Below, piece by piece: positions 1 through 11,219 of a stretch of DNA of 64,000 bases; position 1 is the first letter of the stretch; each line of letters opens with the position of its first letter. The DNA comes from Opeltia flavorubescens. Lineage: Eukaryota > Ascomycota > Lecanoromycetes > Teloschistales > Teloschistaceae. The DNA is taken from contig KE546971.1 in the NCBI GenBank assembly GCA_000442125.1, positions 1,366,583 to 1,430,582 of the forward strand. Reading direction: 5' to 3'. The position numbers and the translations under genes were made by a program. Below the pieces are notes generated by a model. The model did not search any database. It was not told the origin of the DNA and saw nothing but the letters and a program-made list of their open reading frames with translations.

Positions 1-1035
1 AAATTATAATTATTTAAATAATTCCGTTTAAATTTTTTAAATAACGCGCTATACTAGTAAAAAAATATATTATTTCTATTATATAATTTCCACCTGGGGT
101 TTAAATACTAACCGCTTTTATAACTTAATAGTAATATTATTAAAAAAAAATTTTAATAAAATATAAATTTTAAAATATATTTATTATTATTGAAAATTTT
201 TATAATAATATTATAAAATTATAAATTAAATAAAAATATAATTATAATAATTTCTTTTATTTTAAATTATATTAGTAAAAATTTTAATAAAATTTTCAAT
301 AATTATTTTTATTTTTTAAAATTAGTAATAAATATCGCGAATCTATTATATTTATTATTTTTATAGCGAATCTATTATAAATTATTAAAAAAATCAATAA
401 ATTTTCTATAATAAAATAAAATAAATTTAATAATATATATTATATATAATATAAAAATACAAATATAATAAATTTAAAATTAAATTTATTTTTTATTTTT
501 AATTTATTTAAATAGTTTTTAGCGTTTAAATTAATTATATTAACTAATTTTTTGATAATCAAACGCGTTTTTTTACTAAATTGAGCTAGTATAATATAAA
601 AGATATATTTTAATATAATTCTAGTAATTATTAAAATTTCCAAAAATTTTTAAAAAATTTTTAAACTAGCTATTAAACGTTTATTAAACGTCTATTAAAC
701 GTTTATTAAACGCCTATTAAACGTTTATTAAATTTATTAAATCTACTAAAATCGGTAGCCTGCCCGTATATAAACAGATAAGATTATATAGTAGATGCGA
801 CGAAAAATTGCATCTGTTATCTAAAATATTATATTAATAGACCGCGTTATTTTTTATACTATTATAGTTAATAATTTATATATAAATTAAAATAAATTTA
901 AATATTTAAATTCGACCCGGAACTGTTTAAATCGGGCTATAAATTTTTGTAACCCGACTCGAGTCGGTTCCGGATCTAGATTTTATCTAGAATACCCGGC
1001 CGACTGACCAGTCTGATATTATCCATTATTAATTA
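1..1035. repeat. AT-rich RIP-like block
   Basis: This kilobase consists almost wholly of A and T with stop codons in every frame, and it changes abruptly to balanced base composition near 1035. It contains short internal direct repeats, such as a 13-base motif starting GCGAATCT at about 339 and 366, and a tandem array (listed separately). Near 905-1010 there are GC islands holding palindromes (GACTCGAGTC and a pair of TCTAGA-like arms). In Pezizomycotina such blocks are usually transposons degraded by repeat-induced point mutation. That origin is inference, because no transposase or reverse transcriptase remnant can be read. Confidence 0.7.
669..740. repeat. 11-bp tandem repeat array
   Basis: About six units of the 11-mer (C/T)TATTAAACG(T/C) follow each other with no spacer. 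The last units decay into TTATTAAAT. The array lies inside the AT-rich block, and the retained CG in each unit stands out against the otherwise CG-poor surroundings. Confidence 0.8.
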
Positions 1036-2038
1036 AGCTTTAACGGATAAAATACAGAAATATTTACTTCTAATCTTTGGTTTTCTTCTATCGTGCCCTT
1101 TATTTATTCAATATTCTCTACTCCACGCTTGTTTAGCTATAAATCATTGAAGTCTATAAACTTGGCAGAAAAACCTCGCTTAATAGTTGGAGTACATTCC
1201 GCGCTTTGCGACTGTGAGAGTTTCGTGACTTTATCATGCAGAAGTGAAGCGCCCCATGTTCAGAGGAAAGACAGGGTTCAAGACCGGGAAAGTCGAATCT
1301 ATATTGCCGGACATCTGGATCTCGGTAGCCGATTGAAGTCTTTTACAGAGATTTACTGGAAGCAACCGGGCCCAATCCTCAGAATCTTATCTTGAGATGA
1401 GGTAGAGCTCTCGACAGCCGTCAGGAGCCAAGTTTCGACGAGCGATTCACCGAAAATGGACGAATAATTATATTGATTAGGAGGCTATCGTTCGATTGAG
1501 CGACTGGATTGCGGGTCCTTTTTGATGAGTGTGTAGAGCTGGTGCTCAAGATTCTGTAGGTGATCTTTAGATGGTTAGGAATCAGAGATGGAGTGTGTAA
1601 TAAGGAGTATTTGTACGGGTTTGTTGAGCCATGTTCTCCTCGGTCTCGAGTTTGTGCCACACCAGGTATAAGACCTGATACGTGCAGAGAGCACCCAGGA
1701 ACACCTTCGCGATAGGGCGACCGAAGCTCTTATAGAACCCAACCTTCTGAAATTAGTAGTGAAATTAATTATGACCAGATCGATGTTACATGAGGTGATT
1801 CTCTTGCGGCATTAGTGCTGCTTGTCCGGAAAGACTGCTTAAAGTGCACAGCCGGCCTGATCTTGGTGTATACAGGCATCTTACGCAAGTCGGTCATTAA
1901 TTACCGACCCGATGAATGCTCTGTTCTTACCACTAAAAATTACTCTACAAAAAGTACTGTCGGGCCTCGGTCCGCGACTCGCGTGACCGCGCGCCTGCTG
2001 CTGAACACGTTTCCTCAGTACACCAGGCGTTTTGTGGA
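1036..2038. other. Balanced-GC stretch without a recognisable gene
   Basis: Several open frames of 75-100 codons occur on both strands, but they overlap each other, show no family resemblance and have no matching splice structure. The 3' end should contain the promoter and 5' leader of the RAMP4 gene that follows. Confidence 0.5.
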
Positions 2039-2425
2039 ATGGTCGACAACTCAGGCTGCTAACTGATCTATTCACCCTGATAGCACGCAGCAGAATCAGG
2101 CATCGCATTCATGGCTCGTGACCCACGATCATTGGTGCCAGGCTATAGACTGATTTTTTGCAGGCTCAGACACCACAGCAGCGCAAAGCAAACGAGCGAT
2201 ACGCACGACAGGAAGCCGCCAAAAGAGGGAAGCCGGAAAGCGTAACCAAAGACTCAAAAACATCAAAGTCGCCCATTTCTCCTATGTGGATCGGTACTCC
2301 CCCCTCAGAATGCTGTATCTCAAGGATACCTCCGCAATTCATAGCTAAATTCACATACTCCAGGCTTACTCGCATTTGTCGTCTGTGGAGGAATGCTCTT
2401 TGAACTTCTTCGGTTATTCTTCTGA
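2039..2425 (+). CDS. YSY6: Stress-associated ER protein, RAMP4/SERP1/Ysy6 family
   Basis: A tail-anchored ER protein of about 64 residues that associates with the Sec61 translocon in the known family. Exon 2 (2164-2293) encodes the family start A-Q-T-P-Q-Q-R-K-A-N-E-R and the K-S-P-I-S-P-x-W motif. A donor at 2294 and acceptor at 2363 join it in phase to exon 3 (2364-2425), which encodes a hydrophobic tail (LLAFVVCGG, then FELLRLFF) ending at TGA. Exon 2 follows a polypyrimidine tract plus CAG and needs a codon-boundary partner. The only good candidate I see is an ATG directly followed by GTCGAC at 2039-2041, giving a first exon of just ATG. The body and tail are secure; the start exon is a proposal. 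The total length matches the family's usual 65 or so residues. Confidence 0.85.
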
Positions 2426-3037
2426 CGCAACTGTCAACTATTTGCATTTGTACCACTTACACAGTCGAAGACGAAAGTCGAGTATCACCATCGAAGCGCT
2501 CCGATCGATTCAGGAGGAAAATTAGCATTCCAAGGGGAGTGTATTGTCCCGTGGTTGACGTTACAGTACGCTCGTAGTGCCGAACTGGGTTTTCCGTTTA
2601 TGCATTCACTACATCGGTTTCTTGACGCATTCTTGCACCTCTTTTGACAACTCACCTCAGATTATTGAAAGTGAACCAGACTGCAATGCCTACGCTATAT
2701 AGGCTAAGGAGCTCCGCAAGCCTCGTAGGGCTTGGAAATGTCAATTTAGTTGAAAAACTCAGAAATCAAATCATCAGGTGGAAGCTCTTTGGGAAATTTT
2801 GAGGTTTACGTGCTCGGAAGACTTTACAACCCTGCCTCGACGAGCTCTTTTATAAGGGCGACCATGTATCTCAAGCTATTGTATTAACTAATGCACGTCT
2901 TGAGTCTTGTTGTGAGGTGACTACGCTGATCTAAAGGAGTCAGGATGGCTCAAAAGCTTAACCTTCAATCATTTGCACTAACACACTGATTGGTGCTTGC
3001 TGCAGTCATGACATGGGAATTATCCCGCTGATTTGAT
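2426..3037. other. Intergenic, convergent 3' regions
   Basis: This lies between the stop of the RAMP4 gene on the plus strand and the stop of the next gene on the minus strand. I see no further coding signal, RNA gene or repeat. Confidence 0.5.
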
Positions 3038-4892
3038 TCATTCTTCGCTACTCGTGGACAAGGTTTTATTTATCCAACGAGCAGAAGCAATTCCCGTACC
3101 GTTAGGCTTGTCGTCCCTGTCTGCGGTAAGCGCCGCAACTTCAACGACGCCTGCGGTAATATGAGGAGGCAGCGCAGACTGCTCTTTGCCTGCGGAAGAT
3201 GTCCCGAGAGGTAATCGACCTGTCAATTCGGCATGTTTACGCAAACCAGCCTCGATAGCACATTGCTTCGCCTGCTTTCTCAGCACTCTGGAAGCTTGAT
3301 TAAACTCTGCCAGATCCAGCCGTGCTCGTACCCTTTCTTGCTTTGCCGTCTCAACAGCTCCGTTCTCCAGGATGCGCATCCCCTTGACATTGACAGCTTT
3401 ACTGTCCGTAGTCAGCTCTGTCGGAGGGTTTGATTCGTTCATCTGGAGGTACTCGATAGCGCGTTGACGAACAAGCATTTCTTTCTGCACCTGCGCATGA
3501 TCAAGCGCTCGACGTAGCTTTCGTCTTAACTTGTGATTGTAACTCAAGGCTTCGTGGTCCTGCTCCGGTCCTACGTCCAGCTTGATGAATTCTTCGTTGG
3601 CCACTATGTCGTTGTGTCCTTGAGTCAAGGGCATACTTTCCTGTGCTTCACTAGCCACTCCTCCAAGGTCTATTCGTTTATTGCTCTTCTGCTTTATATC
3701 GCTCTGAGAATTCGGAGCATTGACCATGGCAAAGTTAACTTCTTTCCCACGCATACCCAACGCTCGAGGCTTGATCTCTTCTGTGCCCGGGGTATTTGCT
3801 ACAGTAAATCCTAGGAGTTCGCAGATATCGAGAGCCACTTTTCGTTCCGCATCATTGATTTCCACAGCAATTTTCTTTGATTCCTCCTCCTCGGCTGCTT
3901 TGAGCCTTGTCCGTTCTCTGACTTGCTCCTCTTAATAACATCAATGGAAGGTAGCTCAGTAATTCCCCAGGAGAAAACTTACCCTTGATGGACTTCCAAA
4001 CCAGTTTAATGTCCCTATAGATCTTTCGCTTCTCATCCCTGGCCTCGCGTCGATCGGCTTTCCCACTTTGCTGCTTCGTTCTCAGAGCTTTGCGGTCAGC
4101 GGCCTTCCTCTTTTTCGCGCGCAAAACCCGTCTTTCTATCTCATCATCCGGTAAATCCCACAGTGTAAGCCAGTCTTCTTCGCCATCCGGGATTGATAGA
4201 CCCTCAGGCAACGTGGGCTTAGGTGGAGGTGAATAAGTTTGCAATGCTGCTTGCCTTCGTTGCTGCGCCTTCGATAGTTTCTTGGGCTTTCGTTGAGATT
4301 GAACGTCGCTGATCTGTGCTGTTTCTTCAAGTTGTATATCATCATGATTATTTGGCTGCTCTAGGGGGATAGCAGCCTTGGCGGCCTCTCTCTCCTGCCG
4401 CCTCCGGATTGACTCAGCCGAAACAACAGAGCCATCCTGTTGTAAGACTACAGCGCCAACATTGAAAATGAGCCCAGAAGGATCGTGTACTGCTGCGAGC
4501 CGCTGAGCCTGCTTGATGGCTGCGTCCTGGATTCTCCGTCTCTCCAATTGAATATCCCTCAGTCGATTCCTCTCAGCATTTTTGTTGTACTTGTCCGGAT
4601 TTCTGGTCTTGCATTTGCTGTCAGCGGTCTGAGATTGTTCCCACATGCATCAGACTGACCATGCGCCGGAGTATTGTTGCGTTCAGCTTCCGTTGTTTCT
4701 TCTCGTCGGCCTTCCGAAGTCTCTTTTCACGACGTGCTGCCACACGATACTCGTGCAATCGCTTCTTCCTTTCCAAATCCTTGGCTGTGTAATTGGTGTC
4801 AGTCCACCGTCTTTGAATTCCTCGAGCAACGGGAAACCTTTTGCATCTTGGACTCCAGTCGCCAAGCCTGGATCACTTTCTTCAATTGACAT
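3038..4892 (-). CDS. Conserved Lys/Arg-rich coiled-coil protein, function unknown
   Basis: About 572 residues in four proposed exons: 4892-4838, 4784-4660, 4628-3983 and 3930-3038. The product is strongly basic with long predicted helices: runs such as ERKKRLHEYRVAARREKR, then PDGEEDWLTLWDLPDDEIERR, then a C-terminal half with LGFTVANTPGTEEIKPR and ELTGRLPLG. It resembles a hypothetical family found across filamentous ascomycetes, but I know of no assigned function. The last intron (3931-3982) is clean and restores IKEEQVRERTRLK. The two 5' junctions are weaker: the first uses a GTTTCC donor, and the second would be only 31 nt long. Compensating frameshifts or a different splice pattern are possible there. 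Confidence 0.7.
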
Positions 4893-5177
4893 AGCTCGTG
4901 CCGCGGTCACAGAGATTTCTTTAAATCAAAGATGATGTCTATTGCATCAAATGACGATTTAGGATAATCAGGAGATTTCGCTTTAATTCAAGTAAGAAGT
5001 GCGGTCAGTTTATAGCCCACAGCCGAGGCAGCCGCCGAAACAGGAACTTTTACCCTATCTAATCGCATGGTCCTCGCTTCCCTTACCGCGACTCATATGC
5101 CTCTATATCACAGCAACATAATTTAACATACCGGAATCCAGAACGTCTACATGAGTATCAGTAGTGGCTTACTAACT

Positions 5178-8100
5178 TCAGTTACTGCTTATTCTGACAA
5201 TTTTCCTCTTTTTCCGTTTGAGTATTGGAACATCAGACTCGACCTTGTTCGAGGATATAGCCTGTGTAGGTGCGGTTAGATCAACTCCAGTATCTGACGG
5301 AGAAGTCATGGAGTTATGCTTTAATTCCTGCTTCTTGATCTTCTTCTTCTTCTTCTTCACCAAGGTTCCTTCGGGGGATACACCTTCAGACAGGTTGACT
5401 CTTTCTGACGCTCGCTGCATTTCTAATCGAAGTCGCTCAACTTCTTGCAGTGCCTTGGCCATGTCAGCATCCTCGTTTTCATCTTCCTTGTATTCTAATT
5501 GCGAGTGTGCCAGAGGCATCCTTCCTTCCAATGCTGAGCTCCCTAATCCGCTTGAATCAACTTCAAGAAGCGACTTCTTGGATACGTCGTGTCTCCGCCT
5601 TCTATTGCTAGAGTTTGCCCCGGAAGCTCTCGTAGTGGCACATAGGGGCTCAAATGAATCGTCCGTATCAACATTTTCGTCTGTGGCAATGTGATAAGCC
5701 TTTAGATGCTTCACCTTCGGATTAGATCGCGCTAATTCAGGGAAGTCAGGATTACTTGGCTTATCACTCAAGTCAAGATTCAAGATGGGGATTGAGTCGA
5801 CATCGACGCCATCGCCGTTTGTAGTCCTGATGATATCGTGGAAAGGAGTTGAAGAGCCAGAGGAATGCTGCTCGCCGGCAATATAAAAAGGATCGTCTTT
5901 GTTCTTCAATTGCCGCTCCAAACGCCGTTGGACACTGAGCCTTGAGTCCATATCAGAATATTCTGTATTCTGATACGATGATGTGCTAGGATCAACTATT
6001 GGGAGCTTCTCGATTGCAGGCTCGATACCGCTCGTCTTTTGTTTCGGCGGCTGACTGTAAAAGATTTCAAAATCTATAGTCTCTAGGCCCTGCGCGATTC
6101 CTTCATCCTCCCCCTGATGCAGCAAATTAGCTAGATCATGGTTCAAAGGCATATCCAGCTGAAGATCACGTGGAAGTGGTACTCGTCCTTGAGCTGATGG
6201 AGCAACAGGATTCAGGTCGGAACGACCAAAAAGTTGCGGCATCGCTTGCGTCAAAAGCAGAGGCCAGTGGTCGCTGTCCTTGGCATGATCTTCGACTGCC
6301 TGCGAGGCTAGTCTCACAAGTTCAACTAGCTCCACAGCTCTTTCCTGTAAATCTAGGCTAACACTCTGTGTTAGGGGCTCAAGAAAATATAACAGCTTTG
6401 CCATGAGTAACGACATGGCTGTCTGGCGTTCCAAAGTCCACTCCTCAGACGCTCGTGTGACAAGGGAGACTATGAGTTTTGGGATAGCCTGTAGGTAGGC
6501 ACATGTGACCGCGTATGGTCGTGTCGCAATGTTTGCTTGTGTGAGAGTAGCAAGCGTTCCGTCAAGATCAACGAGTTGTTCTGCATACTCTCCCACTACC
6601 CAGGCAGCAAAAGGAATTGCGCCACCGCCAACATCGGGGCTAGAGTGTACGGTCGATTGCTCTTCTGCTTCAAGCAACAAAGATGCCGCAGCGTGGACAG
6701 CCTCCGGTCTTATAGAACGCACTCGGACGGCTACATTGCGAAGTTCTCGGCCAATATCAGCCAAAACCTCATCGCCTGTTACCGCACGGACGGGACTTGA
6801 GGCGTTATTCAATCCCTTGCCTTTGGAGCGCGAACTTGATTCTACGGGTACAAATTTGGCCAACTGCACCAGGGCTTGGATGTACCATTCAAAATCGGAA
6901 ATGTTACTATAGGTGTCTTTCATGCACATGTCGAGTATTTGTCTTATTGTCGCCATTCGATATTCGAGTGTGAGCGCAGAGCTGCCCTCAAGCAAGTCGT
7001 CAGATTGTCGGAGGATTTGATCCGAATCCTCGTTGTCTGTATCTCCTGCAGGTTCAGTTTTGGTCGCGGTGTTGCGACTCATGTCATCTCTACCATTACT
7101 ATACGACGCTCGACGAAGCTGTTGCAGTAGCTGATCCACCAGCTCAAGCAGGTTATCCTTGTTGACCATGCCGGCGCTAAGCTCCAAAGCCTGCAAGCGT
7201 ATAGATACATCAGCATCATCAATGCAGCTCATGATCACGTCTTGATGATGAGAAACAAGGCCAGGATAAGAGTGCAAGATTTTCTTGAATGCAAGTAGTG
7301 CAACGTATTTCACTGGAGTAAATAAGCTTAGTAATTGCAAGTCCCTGGTAAACACTTACGATTTGGGTCGCCTTCGACTATGATCATGCCGCGAAGTTTG
7401 TCAGCGCATAAAGAAGCGATCTCTTCCTTTTCACGAACGCCATCCACGCTTTCCAAGATGCCTCCTTGTACGATGCCATTGATGCATTCATAGAGAAGTG
7501 ACATCGCAGGAGTGGTGCGAATCAACGCAGCCAAAGGAGGGAGCAGCTTCTTGATCAAGCGCGGTTCAAGGGGAGTCAAGGTTGCAAACTATGCCGACTT
7601 CAATTTGAGACCTTGATCAAATGGATCCGCAACTGACCAGTTTGATGATCTTAATCGCCATCCAGTTGTTGCCCCCATCAACGAGAAGCTCAAACAGGCG
7701 AGGTGCGAGCGGTAAGAAGTCTCGAGGCCTCCTCCAGCCAAGCTCGCACACAACGTTAATCACAGCTGCTGTGACGCTGGAATCTTCATCTGAGTCCATA
7801 AGTAAGTCTTTGATCTTGGGCCATGCTGGTCGCAAAGTCTCCGGATAGACTAATGCTAAACGGTAAAGCGCTACGACAGTCTTTTTCCGGACATTTGGAT
7901 TAGAGTGTGACAGTCTTGGTAAGAGGTCAGAAAGCAGGGAAAGCGCCAAAGAGGAGGTGATAACATGAGGCAAAGTTATTAGGGGCAGTACAACGGTAGG
8001 TATTGAAGATGAGGTAATATCCTGGGCATGGTGTCAACATGGAATCCACGAGTAGGTCATGTCATTATTGTAACCTTCTTCAGTAAATTGGTAGCAAGCA

Positions 8101-8595
8101 TTAGGACTTCTGTATCAGGGCGAAAGCTCTGAACCGCTCCAAGATATCCAACTCGTTTCTGCAGGTATTTGGGGGAAGACATAACCTCTAGTACATGGAA
8201 GGAGGCCCATGACATGTCGTGACCGAACATTTCGAGGTAGATTAGCTTTAAAAGCGCTGTGGCCTTGAGGTCTGTTTTGACATTAATCAGCTGCTACAGG
8301 ACTCCCCTTGATCAAAGTTACCCATGTCTGAACCACGTATCTCTGTACGGCATTCTCGGAGGCTGTTTTGGATATACTCCCTCTCGCTGCCCTTGTGGTT
8401 TCGAAGGCCCCTAATGAGGTCGTACAAGGATTTCTCGAACCTTTCTGGACGTTAGAACAAACTTTGTAGGGTGGGCACATGCCAGGTACATGTTGAGCGA
8501 TGCACGAAAGAACCGTTGTTCAGTCCGTGCCTTATCCAAATTCTTTCTATCCAGATACGACGGCCTCACCGTACTCTCATAGAGACTTGAAGCAT
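5178..8595 (-). CDS. APL5: AP-3 complex subunit delta
   Basis: Large adaptin of the AP-3 coat, which sorts cargo from Golgi/endosomes to the vacuole. About 1029 residues from exons 8595-8570, 8440-8322, 8271-8075, 8021-7638, 7588-7360 and 7312-5178; all phases join. The adaptin trunk is unmistakable: FEKSLYDLIRGLRNHKGSE, then LIYLEMFGHDMSWASFHVLE, YLGAVQSF, RPAWPKIKDLL, LVDGGNNWMAIKIIKL, LTPLEPRLIKKLLPPL and KYVALLAFKKI. After the trunk (about residues 1-600) the chain becomes polar, and it ends in very Lys-rich patches (KKKKKKIKK, KRKKRK), as in fungal delta subunits. The first tiny exon (8 codons, donor GTGAGG at 8569) is a proposal, since FEKSLYD has no ATG directly before it. The gene is divergent from EMC2 with about 350 bp between the starts. 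Confidence 0.93.
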
Positions 8596-8949
8596 ATTAT
8601 AAGAATTTAAGGAAGATACAAGGGAAATATACGCTACCGAGAGACTTTTACTAGTAAGGGGACCCTTTTAAATAACGGATTTCTCTGTCAAGCTTTACAC
8701 TTCACTTGGTCTGCGCATCATGTGCAAATCGGATCCTTTCAGTAGCACGGAGATGCAAGTGCTTTGTCAAGTACATTGGGCAAATCCGTGTTGAAAATGG
8801 AGGGTCAATTCATTTCATACACGTTGAGATGCCTCGGGTGATCGACGGTAAGGATGCCTGGTGCGCAGCTAGTTGCGGACCAAAAATGATTCGTCGATTA
8901 TCCCAATGGTGCCAGCACCCACCGCATCTACTGACAGCGGTCCGGAATC
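8596..8949. promoter_or_regulatory. Shared AP-3 delta / EMC2 promoter region
   Basis: A 354-bp gap between two divergent start codons must carry both promoters. I recognise no specific factor site or TATA box. Confidence 0.5.
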
Positions 8950-10096
8950 ATGTCAACTACCACAGCAATATCCCCGCTCCGACTTTCTAATTCCGAAGTT
9001 CTTTCCAGGTCCCAAGAAGCGGGCAAGTACAACCAGAAAAAGACATCAGCCGCAAACATCATATCTCTACCCTTCCTGCCATCTCAGGATTCTACCGAGC
9101 TATGGGCTGGCCACGAGAACATGCTATACTCCTGTCTTAGGACCGGCGATGATAAAACCGCGCATTTCTGTTTGGAGAGGCTCACAGAACGATTCGGAGT
9201 GGATGATGAACGTATAATGGGTTTGCGAGGGTTGTACCAAGAAGCTATGGCCGAGAATACGTCAGCACTCATGGAAGTACTGCATGAGTATGACGAGATC
9301 CTTGCTGAGAATCCTACAAATACTGTAATGATTCATTTGAAAATCATATATGGTTGGCCAGCTTTGCTAAGTGCTCGAGAGATTGCAGCCTGTTAGAAAG
9401 CGTCGCATTGCACTCCTTCGTAGCCTCTCAAGGGAGGGTGATGCTGCCAACGCCCTGGTCGAATTGCTTGCAACTTCCCCGACTGATATTGAGTCTTGGG
9501 CCGAACTTGCCGACCTTTATATCTCTCAAGGGCTTTATCAGCAGGCTGAGTTCTGTCTGGAAGAGATCCTTTTGACTACACCGAACGCCTGGAATGTATG
9601 TCTGCTCCATCGCGTGCTTAGAAGCGTATGCTTATTCGAATATCAGATCCATGCGCGTCTTGGTGAAATACTCTTTATTTCAGCAGCCATATCTCACAAT
9701 CAGATCGGTCTACTTGCGGAAGCTGTGCGTCGCTTCTGCCGAAGTGTAGAGCTGTGTGATGGATATATTCGAGGATATTATGGATTAAAGATGGTGTGTG
9801 ACACACAGTTGAGCATTCCTTGGACATGCTAACTAAACGCAATTGAATAGGTATCAGAAAAACTCGTGGCTTTGATTACCAAGAGTAGTCAGTCTGTTAT
9901 CGATGCCTCTACCGATGACAGCAGCCATGATCTTCCGGTTCCTAGGATTGCGGATTTACAGAGATTGAGCGAGAAAGCAGCCTTGGTACTAGCAGAGGCC
10001 GCTAGAAGTTCTAGCTGTCGTGAGGGATTGCATGGTTCGAATTCGACATTCGTCACGGATATTCTTAAATCTTCAACGATGGATCGGCAGCGGTAG
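8950..10096 (+). CDS. EMC2: ER membrane protein complex subunit 2 (TPR protein)
   Basis: Cytosolic TPR subunit of the EMC insertase, which helps put transmembrane and tail-anchored proteins into the ER membrane. Exons 8950-9324, 9389-9595, 9647-9793 and 9851-10096 join in phase to 324 residues, the usual fungal length. Diagnostic stretches are ENMLYSCLRTGDD, NPTNTPVRKRRIALLRS across the first junction, ESWAELADLYISQGLYQQAEF, NAWNIHARLGEI across the second, and GYYGLKM followed by VSEKLV across the third. The helical TPR repeats occupy about residues 35-245. The start at 8950 is the first ATG of the frame and gives a normal N terminus. Confidence 0.93.
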
Positions 10097-11219
10097 ATTG
10101 CATTTGGAGAAAAGAAGTGCTTTGCAGCAAATTGTGACTTACGGTCTTAGCTACTGTGTAACTCATGCGTGGACCATGTTGACGAGATGGGACGAGATGG
10201 CGTGGCCGCCAACGATCAAGTCGAAACCTTGTTTGGCTTGGTACTGGGCTAGTAAATTACACGAGTCCTGGACTGCAATTGTATGGCAATGCACTGGAAA
10301 GCTGACCGAAAGGTAGTGAAGGTTGGCGGCCACCCGAATAAGGAATTCTCCTTAGTGGGCTTGGGCAGCAGTGGAGCATTGGGTGCATTGGGTAGTTGGC
10401 GGGCACTGAGACTCGAGGCAAGCGCCCCAATGCACCAAAACCACATCTAACTTTGAGTCGTAGAAGCAACCAGAGTTTTGAATTCATAGATACTCCTTAG
10501 GGCGCAGCGCTGCGAGGACGTATGATACCCAGTAGTCGTGCCATGGGAGAATCATCTCGAAGCCTGGCATTCCAGCCGCTGTAGCCGTAGCAACCACTTG
10601 CTGCACACCGAGTCCAATACATAATGTAAAAAGCCCCCGATGCGCCGTAGCTGCCCGCCAAGTCTCAAATTCCATTTCAGCCCCACCCGCACTTCCCTGG
10701 TCAAGAATCGGTATTCACATAATGCACTTTCTTACTCGCCTCAATCAAATATCTGACCTGTCTTTGGTCCACATCAGTACTCCTGCGAAATGTGACCTTG
10801 CCGTATGATGATCTTACTCGACCCAGCTGCTTCACGCTCGTTCTGCGATGAATTGCTGACGTCCGATACATAACCGCTACCAAATCCCCATTTTGGTCAA
10901 TCCATTCTTCAGATCACCAACCCTATATTCAAGTCTTTCATCAAGACTCGAAATACATTTGCCCACAATCTGAAAATTTGGACTACTAGTGTACTTACGA
11001 TCGACTGCTAGTGGATTCACTATCAGGCACAGAGCGACAAACGGCTCATTGGGGCGCAAGCCCACCTGCAATCCCCGACTCAAGGCTATCTACGCTCAAC
11101 CTCCTCTCAAATAGAGAAGGTCCGAGCTGGATAATTCCTTGCGACAAGATATATGATCTGATGACGTGAGTCTGTGCCAAAGGCCACCACCGTATTCTAC
11201 GGTCCCTTTCGCTGATTCA
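10097..11219. other. Intergenic region between EMC2 and the UBL-domain gene
   Basis: This holds the EMC2 3' end, the doubtful minus-strand remnant at 10484-11083 and the promoter/leader of the next gene. A strong donor-like GTGAGT at 11166 follows an ATG, so a leader intron is possible. Confidence 0.4.
10484..11083 (-). pseudogene. Possible gene remnant, unidentified
   Basis: Several short minus-strand frames in a row have protein-like composition but do not join well. One is EEWIDQNGDLVAVMYRT-like (about 10920-10701). Another is ETWRAATAHRG with ILPWHDYWVSYVLAAL (10675-10484). Stops and frame changes separate them, and the only possible introns are about 20-30 nt. I do not recognise the family. 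It could be a decayed gene or chance coding-like sequence. Confidence 0.25.

Noticed and set aside
1-1035. Telomeric or centromeric sequence
   Set aside because: No TTAGGG-type repeat is present. AT-richness alone does not show a centromere, and RIP debris is simpler.
1093-1395. 100-codon plus-strand frame next to the AT-rich block
   Set aside because: No recognised motif, no flanking splice sites and no support from codon bias; left as unexplained intergenic sequence.
10028-10045. GGTTCGAATTC resembling a tRNA T-loop (B box)
   Set aside because: It is inside the EMC2 coding exon, and no A box or cloverleaf partner lies upstream.
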